NCBI RefSeq assembly: GCF_009469615.1
Contig: NZ_SSXX01000002.1
Span: 269,501-333,500 of the forward strand
Reading direction: 5' to 3'
Length of the DNA: 64,000 nucleotides
Origin: Dechloromonas sp. H13
Lineage (GTDB): Bacteria; Pseudomonadota; Gammaproteobacteria; Burkholderiales; Rhodocyclaceae
The position numbers were made by a program, and so were the translations under genes. The notes beneath the pieces were generated by a model. The model saw nothing but the letters and a program-made list of their open reading frames with translations. It made no database searches and was not told where the DNA came from. Positions 1-9,935 of the stretch are shown piece by piece (the first letter of the stretch is position 1; every line of letters starts with the position of its first letter).

Positions 1-189
1 CCGGTCTTCGCCTACGGCAATTTCCTGACCATCGCCGTCAATTTCGCCATCCTCGCCTTTGTCATCTTCATCATGGTCAAGCAGATCAACCGCCTGCGCG
101 CCAGCGAGCCGGCGCCCGAGCCGGAAGCGCCGGCGACGCCGGAAGATGTCCTGCTGCTGCGCGAGATTCGCGATTCGCTGAAGAAGTAG
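1..189 (+). CDS. mscL: MscL large-conductance mechanosensitive channel (C-terminal part)
   Basis: The window opens inside this gene; only the last 62 codons are present, ending in TAG. The visible part is the end of the periplasmic loop (PVFAYGNFL), the second membrane helix ([19 protein letters not shown]) and the charged C-terminal cytoplasmic helix ending EIRDSLKK, all typical of MscL. MscL is the inner-membrane pentamer that opens under membrane tension and releases solutes after osmotic downshock. A strong hairpin follows and separates it from the convergent glnE. The start and first helix lie outside the window. Confidence 0.93.
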   Translation, partial: PVFAYGNFLTIAVNFAILAFVIFIMVKQINRLRASEPAPEPEAPATPEDVLLLREIRDSLKK

Positions 190-203
190 GGAGTCTGGCC
201 CAG

Positions 204-240
204 GCAACAAAAAAGCCGCTCGCAGCGGCTTTTTTGTTGC
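204..240. terminator. Bidirectional intrinsic terminator between mscL and glnE
   Basis: A perfect 17-bp stem (204-220 against 224-240) with a 3-base CGC loop. The stem core is AAAAAAGCCGCT/AGCGGCTTTTTT, so both strands end the hairpin with a U run. It lies between the convergent ends of mscL and glnE and can serve both. Confidence 0.93.
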
Positions 241-253
241 CCGACCGGTTCCG

Positions 254-2950
254 TCACTCCCCGAAAACCGTCCGCCACAGCGTGTTGACCGCAACGATGT
301 GCCGTTCGATGCTTTCCCGGTCGATCAGTGCCTTGGGCGCGGCGCTCAGGCGCTTGGCGTGCTGCCGGCGGCGGTATTCGCGGTAGGCGTCGCCGGCGGC
401 TTCTGCCTGGTCGGCGGGAATCAGCCCGAGTTCGGCCGCCATGCGCAGCAGGGCGATGTTGCCGAGGTTGCCGGTCAGGCTGCGGTGCTGGCTGGCGTAA
501 CCGAGCACCAGGTACTGAACGATGAACTCGACGTCGATGATGCCGCCGGCGTCGTGCTTGAGGTTGAAGCCGGTTTCGCTCTTCGAGGCGTGGGCATCGT
601 ACATCTTGCGGCGCATGGCGACGACTTCCTCGTGCAACTTCGCCAGGTCGCGCGGCAGGCAGAGAATCTCGCAGCGGATTTCCTCGAAGCGCGCGCCGAC
701 CGCCGGGTCGCCGGCGCAGAAGCGGGCGCGGGTCAGCGCCTGGTGTTCCCAGACCCAGGCGTTCTTCAGCTGGTAGTCGCGGAAGGCGTCGACCGACACG
801 GCAAGCAGGCCGGAATCGCCGTTCGGGCGCAGGCGCAGGTCGGTCTCGAACAGCATGCCGGCCGGCGTCTGGCTCGCCAGCCAGGTGCTCAGGCGCTGGC
901 CGAGGCGGGTGTAGTTTTCCGCCGCCTCCTGGTCATCGTCATCGTAGAGATAAACGAGGTCGAGGTCGGAGACGTAGCCGAGTTCCTTGCCGCCCATCTT
1001 GCCGTAGCCGATGACGGCGAATTTCGGCGTCTCGCAGTGGCGCTTCTTGATCGTCCGCCAGCACAGCGGCAGGGTCTCCTGGACGATGGTGTCGGCCAGT
1101 TCGGTCAGGTGGTCCGAAAGGCGCTCGATGGTCTGCAGGCCGGCGAGGTCCTGCGCCAGCAGGCGGAAGATCTGCGCGTGGTGCATTTCGCGCAGGATGT
1201 CCATCTCGCGCTCGGTGTCGCCGGCGTGGTCGGCCAGGTTGCGCCTGAGGTTTTCGCGGAAGCCGGCCCAGTCGGTGGCGATGTCGTAGAGGCGCGGGTC
1301 GAGCAGCTCGTCGAGCAGCAGCGGATGGCGGCCGAGATAGTCGGTCGCCCACGACGAGGCGCAGACCATGTCGGCGACGCGTTTTAGCGCCATCGGGTAT
1401 TGCTGGAGCAGCGCCAGGTAGGCGCCGCGGCGGGCGATGCTCTCGACGAAATGGAGGCCGCGAGCAAGCGTGGTGTCAGGGTCGCCGGTGGCGCCGGCGG
1501 CCTCGATCAGGCGCGGGCCGATGGCGTCGAGGCGCGCGCGGTTGGTGGTCGGCAGCTGCAGGTAGCGGCTGGAGGCGCGCAGTTCGGCGAGGCGCCGGAT
1601 GGCCTCAGTCGGCTGGCGGAAGCCGAGGTTGCCGAAGGCCTCGACCGCCGTTTCGTCGTCGAGCTGCCCCATCCAGAGGCCGGTGAGCGGGTGTTCGCCG
1701 GCCTCCGGGTCGGAAAAGATCTGCTCGAAATGGCGGCTCACCTTGTCGCGGTGGGCGTTGAGCGCGGCGAGCATGGCCGGCCAGTCGGCGAATTCCATGC
1801 TGTGCGCGACGCTGGCCTGGTCGGCCGGGTTTTCCGGCAGCATGTGCGTCTGCTTGTCCTCGACATACTGCAGGCGGTGTTCGAGGCGGCGCAGGAAGAT
1901 GTAGGCCGCGCGCAGTTCGCTCTCGGTCTCGGCCGGCAGCAGCTGGCGGCTGACCAGCTGCCTGAGGACGGCCAGCGTCGGGCGGATCTGCAGCCCGGGG
2001 TCGCGGCCGCCGCGAATAAGCTGGAAGACCTGGGCGATGAACTCGATCTCGCGGATGCCACCGGGGCCGAGCTTGACATGGTCGGCCATGTCCTTGCGCG
2101 CCACCTCGCGGCGAATCTGCGCGTGCAGGTCGCGCATTGCGTTGATGGCGCCGAAGTCGAGATATTTGCGAAAGACGAAGGGGCGGGCGATCTTCTGCAT
2201 CGCCGTCACCCATTCCGGCTGCAGGTTGGCGCCCTCGTTCATGGTGCGCCCCTTGATCCAGGCGTAGCGCTCCCACTCGCGGCCCTGGGTGATGAAGTAG
2301 TTTTCCAGCGAATCGAGCGAGCAGACCAGCGGGCCGGAGTCGCCGTTCGGGCGCAGGCGCATGTCGACGCGGAACACCTGGCCGTCGGCGGTGATCTCGC
2401 CGAGCGCGGCGATGACGCGCTTGCCGAGGCGGTTGAAGAAATCGTAGTTCTCGATGCTCCTGGGCCCGGCGGTATCGCCTTCTTCCGGGTAGACGAAGAT
2501 GTAGTCGACGTCGGACGAGACGTTCAGTTCGCGCCCGCCCAGCTTGCCCATGCCGATGATCAGCAGGCGCTGCGGCCGGCCGGCCTTGTCGAGCGGTTCG
2601 CCGTAGGTGGCGGCGAGCTGGCGGTGGTAGTGGTCGAGCGCGAAGTTGGTGGTGACGTCGGCGAGCAGGGTCATGCTCTCGACGACCTCCTCGAGCGGCG
2701 CCAGGCCGCACAGGTCGCGCAGCGCGATGTGCGCCATGGCGCGCTGGCGCAGGCGGCGCAGCTGCGTCTTGATCGCCTCGTCATCGCCGGCGGGTGGCGT
2801 CAGCGCGGCGCGTAGCTGGTCGGCGGAAAGCGGCGCCGTCCACGCGGCGGCCAACTCGGGAATCAGCGCCGGCTGTGTGGCCAGCAGGTTGGCCAGATAA
2901 CGGCTGTGGGCAAGGGCGGATTGCCAGCGCGGGTCGGGGTGCGTGTCCAT
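254..2950 (-). CDS. glnE: Bifunctional glutamine synthetase adenylyltransferase/adenylyl-removing enzyme
   Basis: 898 residues, slightly shorter than the roughly 950 of enteric GlnE. Two nucleotidyltransferase domains are visible. The N-terminal adenylyl-removing domain has GMGKLGGRELN followed by SSDVDYIFVY near residues 133-155. The C-terminal adenylyltransferase domain has GYGKMGGKELG followed by SDLDLVYLYDD near residues 645-670. Both keep the metal-binding DxD, so both activities should be intact. The enzyme attaches AMP to glutamine synthetase under nitrogen excess and removes it under limitation, directed by PII proteins. The ATG at 2950 opens the conserved N-terminus. It is transcribed away from yhdP across a 102-bp gap. 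Confidence 0.97.
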   Translation of the reverse strand: MDTHPDPRWQSALAHSRYLANLLATQPALIPELAAAWTAPLSADQLRAALTPPAGDDEAIKTQLRRLRQRAMAHIALRDLCGLAPLEEVVESMTLLADVTTNFALDHYHRQLAATYGEPLDKAGRPQRLLIIGMGKLGGRELNVSSDVDYIFVYPEEGDTAGPRSIENYDFFNRLGKRVIAALGEITADGQVFRVDMRLRPNGDSGPLVCSLDSLENYFITQGREWERYAWIKGRTMNEGANLQPEWVTAMQKIARPFVFRKYLDFGAINAMRDLHAQIRREVARKDMADHVKLGPGGIREIEFIAQVFQLIRGGRDPGLQIRPTLAVLRQLVSRQLLPAETESELRAAYIFLRRLEHRLQYVEDKQTHMLPENPADQASVAHSMEFADWPAMLAALNAHRDKVSRHFEQIFSDPEAGEHPLTGLWMGQLDDETAVEAFGNLGFRQPTEAIRRLAELRASSRYLQLPTTNRARLDAIGPRLIEAAGATGDPDTTLARGLHFVESIARRGAYLALLQQYPMALKRVADMVCASSWATDYLGRHPLLLDELLDPRLYDIATDWAGFRENLRRNLADHAGDTEREMDILREMHHAQIFRLLAQDLAGLQTIERLSDHLTELADTIVQETLPLCWRTIKKRHCETPKFAVIGYGKMGGKELGYVSDLDLVYLYDDDDQEAAENYTRLGQRLSTWLASQTPAGMLFETDLRLRPNGDSGLLAVSVDAFRDYQLKNAWVWEHQALTRARFCAGDPAVGARFEEIRCEILCLPRDLAKLHEEVVAMRRKMYDAHASKSETGFNLKHDAGGIIDVEFIVQYLVLGYASQHRSLTGNLGNIALLRMAAELGLIPADQAEAAGDAYREYRRRQHAKRLSAAPKALIDRESIERHIVAVNTLWRTVFGE
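284..294 (+). repeat. GTTGACCGCAA word, copy 1
   Basis: Exact copy of the 11-base word described in the findings, here inside the 3' end of glnE and antisense to it (the gene reads Val-Ala-Val-Asn through it). Confidence 0.6.
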
Positions 2951-3052
2951 GATTGCTCGGTCGGCGTCAGGGCCGAAAAGGATAGAATGTCATTTTTGAC
3001 GGATCGTTGATTGTAGTGACCTATCCCTTCTTCTGGCAAAGCGCGTCGCCCC

Positions 3053-6000
3053 GTGATTGAAACGGGAACCCGCCAGGCGCTCTATCATCGCCTGCGCTGG
3101 CTGTGGCCGATCCTCGCCGCACCGCTGCTGCGCCGGACCCTGCGTGTCGCGCTGTGGGGGGCGCTCGCCGCCTGGCTGATTTTCGTCCTGCTGGTGCTGG
3201 CCCTGCGCTACGTTGTCCTGCCCAACATCGGCATGTACCACGGACAGATCGAGCAGGCGCTTACCCGGGCTGTCGGCCAGCCGGTGAGCATCGGCCGGAT
3301 CGAGGCGCGCTGGCAGGGACTGAATCCCGATCTCCTGCTCGAACACGTGACCCTCGCCGACCGCCAGGGCGCCGAGGTTCTCTCGCTGGAGCAGGTGGAA
3401 ACCGTGCTCTCGTGGCACAGCCTGTGGCGCGGCAAGGTGACGCTGGCGCTGCTGGCGCTCGAACGGCCGGTGCTGCAGGTGCGGCGCGAGGCCAACGGCC
3501 GCATCAGCGTGGCCGGGATCGAGGCCGAGGACGACGGCGACTCGGGCTTTGCCGACTGGGTGCTCGCGCAGCAGCGGATTCGCATCCGCGATGCGACGAT
3601 CGTCTGGGAGGATCGCCTGCGCGGCGCGCCGCCGCTCGCCCTCGAAGACCTGCAATTCGGGCTGGACAACAAGGGGCGCCGCCATCGCTTCGGCCTCTCG
3701 GCCGCCCCTCCGGCCGAACTAGCGGCGCGCATCGACATTCGCGGCGAGATCAGCGGCAATCTCGACGAGGCGCTCGAACATCTGGCCGGCAAGGTATTCG
3801 TCCAGCTCGACTATGCCGACCTGGCCGGCTGGCGGAACTGGATCGACTACCCCGTCGACCTGACGCAGGGGCGTGGCGCCGTTCGTCTCTGGGGGGATCT
3901 GGCCGACGGGCAGGGGAGCGTGACGACCGACCTGGCGCTCGCCGACGTCCGCATCCGCTTCGACAAGAAGCTGCCCGAGCTTGATCTCGACAGCCTGCGC
4001 GGCCGCCTCGAAGGGCGCTACAAGGGCGGTGCCTGGGCGCTGACCGGGCGCAAGGTCGAGCTGCGGGCGGCGGACGGCATGCATGTCGTGCCGACCGACT
4101 TCCAGGTCGAATGGCAGCAGGACGCGCGGAGCGGCCGGATCACCGGCTCGGCGGCGGCGAGCATCATCGACCTGGCGATGTTCGGCCGGCTGGCGTCCTT
4201 CCTGCCGCTGGATGCGCGCAGCCGCGAACTGCTCGACCGCCACCAGCCGCAGGGGCGGGTCGCCGAACTGCGTGCCAGCTGGGGGCGCGACGGCGAAGTG
4301 CTCGACCGCTATTCGCTGCGCGCGGCCTTCACCGGCCTCGGACTGCTGGCGGGCGGGTATTTCCCCGGCGCCAACGGTCTGGCCGGCCAGATCGAATTCA
4401 CCGAGAAGGGCGGCGCGCTGTCGCTCGATGCCGGGCGCTCGGGTCTTGCGCTGCCGGCGGTCTTCCCGACCCCGGACATCGCCTTCGACCAGCTGCGCGC
4501 CCGGGCCAGCTGGAAGGTGGCCGGCGATGCGGTCGACGTCAAGCTGGAGCGCCTGCAGTTCGACGGCGCCGACGCTGCCGGGTCGGCCAGCGGCACCTAC
4601 CGCTACGATGGCGATGGGCCGGGCGTCATCGACCTCGCCGCCAGCATTTCACGCGCCGACGGACGTGCCGTCTGGCGCTACATGCCGCACGCTGTCAGCG
4701 CCGACGTGCGCGACTGGCTGCGCAGCGGCATCCTGGCTGGCCGCGCTTCCGACGGCAAGCTGACGCTCAAGGGGAATCTCGCCGACTTCCCCTTCCGCGA
4801 CCCGGCCAAGGGCAAGTTCCTCGTCACCGCCCGCGCCGATGGCGTGAAGCTCGACTATGCGACCGGCTGGCCGCTCATCGACGACATCAAGGCCGACATG
4901 AGTTTCGGCGTCGGCATGCGGGTCGTCGCCGAGAAGGGCAGCATCCTGGGGGCGCGGCTGGCGGATGTCGTGGTCGAGATTCCCGATTTCGAGTCGTTCG
5001 ATGAAATGCTGCTCATCCGCGGCGACGCCAGCGGGCCGACCGCCGAGTTCCTGCGCTTCATCGACCTGAGCCCGGTCGGCGAGAAGATCGACAAGTTCAC
5101 CGAAGGCATGAAGGCGACCGGCAACGGCAAGCTCGACCTGGCGCTCGACATTCCGCTGCGCCGCTTGCAGGAGTCACGCGTGCGCGGCGAATTCCGCCTG
5201 CAGAACAACCAGATCCAGCTGTTCGACGCCATGGCGCCGGTGACCCAGGTCAATGGCCGGCTGCTGCTGACCGAATCCAGCATTTCGTCGCCGGAGATCA
5301 GCGGGCGGGTATACGGCGGGCCGATCAGGGTCGCCATCAAGAGCCATGGCGACCGTGTTGCCGTGCAGGGCAGCGGCACCTCGAACGTGGCCGAGTTGTC
5401 CCGGCATTTCGGGCTGCCCGTCGGCGACCGCCTGAGCGGCAGCACGGCGTGGAAGTTGGCGATCGACATTCGCCATCACCAGACCGATCTGGTCATCGAG
5501 TCGGACCTGATCGGCGTTGCCTCGCTCCTGCCCGAGCCGCTGGGCAAGGCGGCACCGACGCCGCTGGCGCTGCGCGTCGAGAAGACGCGTGCCGAGGCCG
5601 GGCGCGACCAGTACCGGGTGACCCTGGGCAACGTCGCGCAGGCGGTTCTGGTCAAGCGCGCGGAGGGGCTGGAGCGCGGCGTCGTCGTGCTCGGTTCCGG
5701 CGAGGCTCAACTGCCCGAACGCGGTGTTGCCGTGCGCATTGCCGTCCCGCAGTTCGACGCCGACGCCTGGCGGGCCCTGGCGGACGCCGGCGACAACGGC
5801 GGTCGCAACGGAGCGATGCCGGCGCTCGACGTGCTGTCGATCAGGACGCCGCAGCTGCGCCTGTTCGGCCGCGATTTCACGCAGGTCGACAGCGAGGTGC
5901 GGCCGCGCGACGACGGCTGGCAGATCATGCTCAACATGCAGGAGGCGGCCGGCGACCTGTTCTGGCGCAATGCCGGCGAAGGCTCGCTGGAGGGCCGGCT

Positions 6001-6913
6001 GCGCCGGCTGGTGGTGCGGCCGGCGGCGGAGGCCTCGGGTACCACTACGGCGCTGATCAACAGCCTGCCCGGCCTCAACCTGCGGGTGGACGATTTCCGC
6101 ATCGGCGACCGCGCGCTCGGCCGGCTCGATCTGCGGGCGCGCAACGACAAGGGCGCCTGGCATCTGGAGACGCTGAACCTGCAGAATCCCGATGGCGCCC
6201 TGAACGGCACGGCGGTCTGGCACAACGAAGGTGCGGGCCGACACCAGACCCGCCTCGACTTCGAACTGACTGCCAGCGACGTCGGCCGGCTGCTCAACCG
6301 CCTGGGTTACGTCGATGCCATCCGGCGCGGCACCGCCCGCCTGGCCGGCAACATGCAGTGGAACGGCCCGCTGACCGGTATCGACTATCCGTCGCTGACC
6401 GGCGAGATGACGGTCAGCGCCGAGAACGGCCAGTTCAACAAGCTGGAGCCGGGCGTCGGGCGGCTGCTCGGGCTGATCTCGCTGCAGTCGCTGCCGCGCC
6501 GGCTGACCCTCGACTTCCGCGACATCTTCAGCGAGGGCCTGGCCTTCGACAGCATCGAGGGGCGGACGGCGGTGACCGCCGGCGTCATGCGTACGGCGGA
6601 GCCCCTGCGTATCAACAGTCCGGCGGCGCAGATCATGATCGAGGGCGAGGCCGACCTGAAGAACGAAACGCAGAACCTGCAGGTCCTGGTGCGCCCGCAG
6701 GTCAGCGCGGTGGCGGCGATCGGCGCCGCGACCCTAGTCAATCCGCTGGCCGGCGCCGCGGCGCTGGTCGCCAGTACAATCCTGCAGAATCCGCTCGGCC
6801 GCCTGTTCAGTTACCGCTATCGGGTGACCGGCAGCTGGAGCGATCCCACGGTCGAGAAGGTCGGCCAGTTCGTCGAGGAGCCGCCACCGGCGGCAGAAGG
6901 AGCGAGGCAGTGA
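3053..6913 (+). CDS. yhdP: YhdP-family AsmA-like envelope protein
   Basis: 1286 residues. One N-terminal membrane helix (about residues 32-55) is followed by a very long periplasmic part with the repetitive beta-strand character of the YhdP/AsmA superfamily. These proteins are thought to form bridge-like structures that carry phospholipid from inner to outer membrane; YhdP is one of the main ones in E. coli. I chose the GTG at 3053, just before the MIETGTRQ N-terminus, because no in-frame ATG lies nearby. The stop codon overlaps the next start (GTGA), so translation is coupled to the nitrilase gene. The order yhdP then tldD is also found in E. coli. Confidence 0.9.
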   Translation: MIETGTRQALYHRLRWLWPILAAPLLRRTLRVALWGALAAWLIFVLLVLALRYVVLPNIGMYHGQIEQALTRAVGQPVSIGRIEARWQGLNPDLLLEHVTLADRQGAEVLSLEQVETVLSWHSLWRGKVTLALLALERPVLQVRREANGRISVAGIEAEDDGDSGFADWVLAQQRIRIRDATIVWEDRLRGAPPLALEDLQFGLDNKGRRHRFGLSAAPPAELAARIDIRGEISGNLDEALEHLAGKVFVQLDYADLAGWRNWIDYPVDLTQGRGAVRLWGDLADGQGSVTTDLALADVRIRFDKKLPELDLDSLRGRLEGRYKGGAWALTGRKVELRAADGMHVVPTDFQVEWQQDARSGRITGSAAASIIDLAMFGRLASFLPLDARSRELLDRHQPQGRVAELRASWGRDGEVLDRYSLRAAFTGLGLLAGGYFPGANGLAGQIEFTEKGGALSLDAGRSGLALPAVFPTPDIAFDQLRARASWKVAGDAVDVKLERLQFDGADAAGSASGTYRYDGDGPGVIDLAASISRADGRAVWRYMPHAVSADVRDWLRSGILAGRASDGKLTLKGNLADFPFRDPAKGKFLVTARADGVKLDYATGWPLIDDIKADMSFGVGMRVVAEKGSILGARLADVVVEIPDFESFDEMLLIRGDASGPTAEFLRFIDLSPVGEKIDKFTEGMKATGNGKLDLALDIPLRRLQESRVRGEFRLQNNQIQLFDAMAPVTQVNGRLLLTESSISSPEISGRVYGGPIRVAIKSHGDRVAVQGSGTSNVAELSRHFGLPVGDRLSGSTAWKLAIDIRHHQTDLVIESDLIGVASLLPEPLGKAAPTPLALRVEKTRAEAGRDQYRVTLGNVAQAVLVKRAEGLERGVVVLGSGEAQLPERGVAVRIAVPQFDADAWRALADAGDNGGRNGAMPALDVLSIRTPQLRLFGRDFTQVDSEVRPRDDGWQIMLNMQEAAGDLFWRNAGEGSLEGRLRRLVVRPAAEASGTTTALINSLPGLNLRVDDFRIGDRALGRLDLRARNDKGAWHLETLNLQNPDGALNGTAVWHNEGAGRHQTRLDFELTASDVGRLLNRLGYVDAIRRGTARLAGNMQWNGPLTGIDYPSLTGEMTVSAENGQFNKLEPGVGRLLGLISLQSLPRRLTLDFRDIFSEGLAFDSIEGRTAVTAGVMRTAEPLRINSPAAQIMIEGEADLKNETQNLQVLVRPQVSAVAAIGAATLVNPLAGAAALVASTILQNPLGRLFSYRYRVTGSWSDPTVEKVGQFVEEPPPAAEGARQ

Positions 6914-7719
6914 GCAAGCAGAATTGCCGCATGGCGGCCATCCAGATGGTGTCCGGACCGCGCGTCGCCGACAACCTGGCGGCGGCCGGCCGCCTGATCG
7001 ACGATGCTGTGGCGCAGGGCGCGCAGCTGGTGGTGCTGCCCGAGTATTTCCCGATCATCGGCGCCGTCGATGCCGACCGCGTGAACGCCCGCGAGGATTT
7101 CGGCCGCGGTCCGATCCAGGACTGGCTGGCGGCGACCGCCATCCGTCACGGCATCTGGATTTTTGCCGGTTCCATCCCGTTGACCGCAACCGTCGCCGAC
7201 AAGATGCGCAATTCCAGCCTGGTTTACAACCCGGCCGGCGAATGCGTCGCGCGCTACGACAAGGTGCACCTGTTCGGCTTCAACAAGGGCGAGGAGTCCT
7301 ACGACGAAGCGGCGTTCATCGAGCCGGGCGACGATCCGGTCGCCGTCGCCACGCCGTTCGGCCGCATCGCCTTGTCGATCTGCTACGACCTGCGCTTTCC
7401 CGAACTGTACCGGGCGCTGGCGCCGGTCGACCTGATCCTGATGCCGGCCGCCTTCACCGACACCACCGGCCGTGCCCACTGGGAAATCCTGCTGCGTGCG
7501 CGCGCCATCGAGAACCAATGCTACCTGCTGGCGGTCGGACAGGGCGGAAGGCACGAAAGCGGCCGCGTGACGCACGGCAACAGCATGATCGTCGATCCGT
7601 GGGGCGAGATTCTCGACCGCAAGATGAAGGGGCCGGGCGTCGTCATCGCCGACCTCGACCATGCCCGCATCGCCGAAATCCGCGCCAGCCTCCCGGCCCT
7701 GGCGCACCGCAAACTTTGA
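6910..7719 (+). CDS. Nitrilase-superfamily amidase (Nit1/YbeM-like)
   Basis: 269 residues from a GTG that overlaps the yhdP stop by four bases. The carbon-nitrogen hydrolase triad is present: Glu45 (LPEYF), Lys118 (RYDKVHLF) and Cys158 ([10 protein letters not shown]). The YDKVHLFGF and [11 protein letters not shown] stretches resemble Nit1/YbeM, which hydrolyse deaminated glutathione, a by-product of transaminases, to a recyclable product. Substrate is inferred from similarity only; omega-amidase (Nit2) is the alternative. It sits between yhdP and tldD in one operon. Confidence 0.88.
   Translation: MSKQNCRMAAIQMVSGPRVADNLAAAGRLIDDAVAQGAQLVVLPEYFPIIGAVDADRVNAREDFGRGPIQDWLAATAIRHGIWIFAGSIPLTATVADKMRNSSLVYNPAGECVARYDKVHLFGFNKGEESYDEAAFIEPGDDPVAVATPFGRIALSICYDLRFPELYRALAPVDLILMPAAFTDTTGRAHWEILLRARAIENQCYLLAVGQGGRHESGRVTHGNSMIVDPWGEILDRKMKGPGVVIADLDHARIAEIRASLPALAHRKL
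7179..7189 (+). repeat. GTTGACCGCAA word, copy 2
   Basis: Exact copy inside the nitrilase gene, read as Leu-Thr-Ala-Thr with the TTG and GCA codons. It shares 17 bases (CGTTGACCGCAACCGTC) with copy 4. Confidence 0.6.
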
Positions 7720-7729
7720 TGGAGCTTCA

Positions 7730-9175
7730 ATGAACCCGAACAGCGCCCTGGCGCAAGCCGAATCCCTGCTGCTGACGCCCTTCTCGCTGAGCGAAGGCGA
7801 CCTGACGCGGACCTTCGGCCAGATCCTGACCCACCAGGTCGATTACGCCGACCTCTACTTCCAGTATTCGCGCGCCGAGGCGTGGAGCCTCGACGAGGGC
7901 ATCGTCAAGTCGGGCAGCTTCAACATCGACCAGGGCGTCGGCGTGCGCGCCATCTCCGGCGAAAAGACCGCCTTCGCCTATTCCGACGATATCAGTGCGC
8001 GGGCGCTGGGCGACGCGGCGACCGCCGTGCGCGCCATCGCCGCCGCCGGGCAGAGCGGCAAGCTGCCGCACCTGAAGCACGGCGCGGCAGCCCGCCAGCT
8101 GTACGTGCCGCACGATCCCATCGCCTCGCTGCCGGCGGCGGCCAAGGTGAAGCTGCTCGAACGCCTGGAAGGCATGGCGCGCGCCCTCGACCCGCGGGTG
8201 ATCCAGGTCATGGCCTCGCTGGCCGGTGAATACGAAGTGATCCTCGTCGCCGGTTCCGACGGCCGGCTGGCTGCCGACATCCGGCCGCTGGTGCGCTGTT
8301 CGCTGTCGGTCATCGTCGAGGAGAACGGCCGGCGCGAACAGGGCGGGGCGGGCGGCGGCGGACGTTTCGACTTCGCCTATTTCGACGATGCGGTGCTGCA
8401 GCGCTATGCGCAGGAAGCCGTCCATCAGGCGGTGACCAACCTGCACGCCGAACCGGCGCCGGCCGGCCAGATGACCGTCGTCCTCGGTTCCGGCTGGCCC
8501 GGCATCCTGCTACACGAAGCGGTCGGCCACGGCCTCGAGGGCGACTTCAACCGCAAGGGCAGTTCGACCTTCAGCGGCCGCATCGGCCAGCGTGTCGCCG
8601 CCAAGGGCGTCACCGTCATCGACGACGGCACCATCGCCGACCGCCGCGGCTCGCTGAACATCGACGACGAGGGCAACCCGACGCAGCGCACCGTGCTGAT
8701 CGAGGACGGCATCCTCCGCGGCTACATGCAGGACAGCCTGAACGCCCGCCTGATGGGCGTCGCGCCGACCGGCAACGGGCGGCGCGAATCCTTCGCCCAC
8801 CTGCCTCTGCCGCGCATGACCAACACCATGATGCTGGCCGGCGACCACGATCCGCAGGAGATCATCGCCTCGGTCAAGAAGGGCATCTACGCCGCCAATT
8901 TCGGCGGCGGCCAGGTCGACATCACCAGCGGCAAGTTCGTCTTCTCGATGAGCGAGGCCTACATGATCGAGGATGGCAAGGTCACCCGGCCGATCAAGGG
9001 AGCGACGCTGATCGGCAACGGCCCCGACGCCATGACCCGCGTCTCGATGATCGGCAACGACCTCCGGCTCGACCCCGGCGTCGGCACCTGCGGCAAGGAC
9101 GGGCAGAGCGTGCCGGTGGGCGTCGGTCAACCGACGCTGCGCATTGATGGACTGACCGTGGGCGGTACGGCATAA
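7730..9175 (+). CDS. tldD: Metalloprotease TldD
   Basis: 481 residues. The zinc motif HEAVGH is at residues 262-266, followed by GLEGD, as in TldD. TldD pairs with TldE/PmbA to form a heterodimeric peptidase that degrades unfolded peptides and, in some bacteria, matures peptide antibiotics. The partner gene is not in this window. I chose the ATG at 7730, preceded by GGAG, because upstream in-frame codons lie inside the nitrilase gene. It ends the yhdP-nitrilase-tldD group, 27 bp before the cytochrome c4 gene. Confidence 0.95.
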   Translation: MNPNSALAQAESLLLTPFSLSEGDLTRTFGQILTHQVDYADLYFQYSRAEAWSLDEGIVKSGSFNIDQGVGVRAISGEKTAFAYSDDISARALGDAATAVRAIAAAGQSGKLPHLKHGAAARQLYVPHDPIASLPAAAKVKLLERLEGMARALDPRVIQVMASLAGEYEVILVAGSDGRLAADIRPLVRCSLSVIVEENGRREQGGAGGGGRFDFAYFDDAVLQRYAQEAVHQAVTNLHAEPAPAGQMTVVLGSGWPGILLHEAVGHGLEGDFNRKGSSTFSGRIGQRVAAKGVTVIDDGTIADRRGSLNIDDEGNPTQRTVLIEDGILRGYMQDSLNARLMGVAPTGNGRRESFAHLPLPRMTNTMMLAGDHDPQEIIASVKKGIYAANFGGGQVDITSGKFVFSMSEAYMIEDGKVTRPIKGATLIGNGPDAMTRVSMIGNDLRLDPGVGTCGKDGQSVPVGVGQPTLRIDGLTVGGTA

Positions 9176-9202
9176 TGCCTAGTTATTTCGGGGGAGGCAT
9201 TC

Positions 9203-9826
9203 ATGCGAGCGTGGTTTCTGGCGGCAGCGGTGATGGCGTTTTGTGGCGGGGCGGCTGCCCAGCAGACGCCCCTGCAGGACAAGGTAAAGGCCGTTCAGGC
9301 TGATCCGGCGGCGCTCAAGCAGGCCATCGAGGCCGGGCAGAAGGCCGCCTTCTTCTGCTTCAATTGCCATGGTGACAGCGGCATCAGCAAGATCCCGGAA
9401 GTCCCCAACCTGGGCGGGCAGAATCCGGCCTACCTGGTGGAGCAGATTCGCAAGTTCGGCAGCGGCGAGCGCAAGGACCAGTTCATGCAGGGGCTGATCA
9501 AGGTCCTGAAGGACGAGGAGCGCGTCCAGATCGCCCTCTATTTCGGCAGCCAGACGGTCGCTCCGGGCAAGGCCGATCCCGCCCAGGTGGCGCGCGGCAA
9601 GGAGCTGTTCACCAAGCTGTGCGTGCGCTGCCATGGCGAGGCGGCGCGCGGCGATGCGACGATTCCCCGCCTCGCCGGCCAGCAGATTCCCTACCTGCAG
9701 ACGTCGATCACCCGCTATCGCGACGGCACCGGCATCCGCAACAACCAGCTGATGGCCATCGCCACCGCGACGCTGAAGAACGAAGACATCAAGGCGGTCG
9801 CCAACTATCTGACCCAGCTGCCGTGA
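9203..9826 (+). CDS. Dihaem cytochrome c4
   Basis: 207 residues with a Sec signal peptide cut after GGAAA (about residue 19). Two CxxCH haem sites lie in two similar halves, CFNCH at 52-56 and CVRCH at 140-144. The length and the two-lobed layout fit cytochrome c4, a periplasmic electron carrier that in related bacteria feeds cbb3 oxidase or denitrification enzymes. GGGGGAGG precedes the ATG. Hairpins follow the stop. Confidence 0.93.
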   Translation: MRAWFLAAAVMAFCGGAAAQQTPLQDKVKAVQADPAALKQAIEAGQKAAFFCFNCHGDSGISKIPEVPNLGGQNPAYLVEQIRKFGSGERKDQFMQGLIKVLKDEERVQIALYFGSQTVAPGKADPAQVARGKELFTKLCVRCHGEAARGDATIPRLAGQQIPYLQTSITRYRDGTGIRNNQLMAIATATLKNEDIKAVANYLTQLP

Positions 9827-9844
9827 TGTAACCCGCGTTCTTTC

Positions 9845-9869
9845 CATCGGTCGGCAAAATTGACCGATG
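9845..9869. other. Hairpin after cytochrome c4
   Basis: An 8-bp perfect stem (CATCGGTC/GACCGATG) with a 9-base loop, just after the c4 stop. No U run follows. It may protect the mRNA 3' end or be part of a tandem terminator with the next hairpin. Confidence 0.45.
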
Positions 9870-9885
9870 TCATGGTTCCCGTCCG

Positions 9886-9925
9886 TTGTCCCCGGTAGTT
9901 TCCGCTCCGGGGACAATTTGCATTT
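9886..9925 (+). terminator. Intrinsic terminator-like hairpin before the PilJ-repeat gene
   Basis: A 10-bp perfect stem, TTGTCCCCGG (9886-9895) against CCGGGGACAA (9907-9916), followed by TTTGCATTTT. It lies between cytochrome c4 and the start at 9936, so it could end the c4 transcript or act as a leader attenuator for the next gene. Confidence 0.6.
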
Positions 9926-9935
9926 TGGGGAACTC

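Noticed and set aside
1400-2815. Long forward frame antisense to glnE
   Set aside because: Mirror of the high-GC codon pattern of glnE; composition is repetitive Ala/Arg/Gly/Val without domains.
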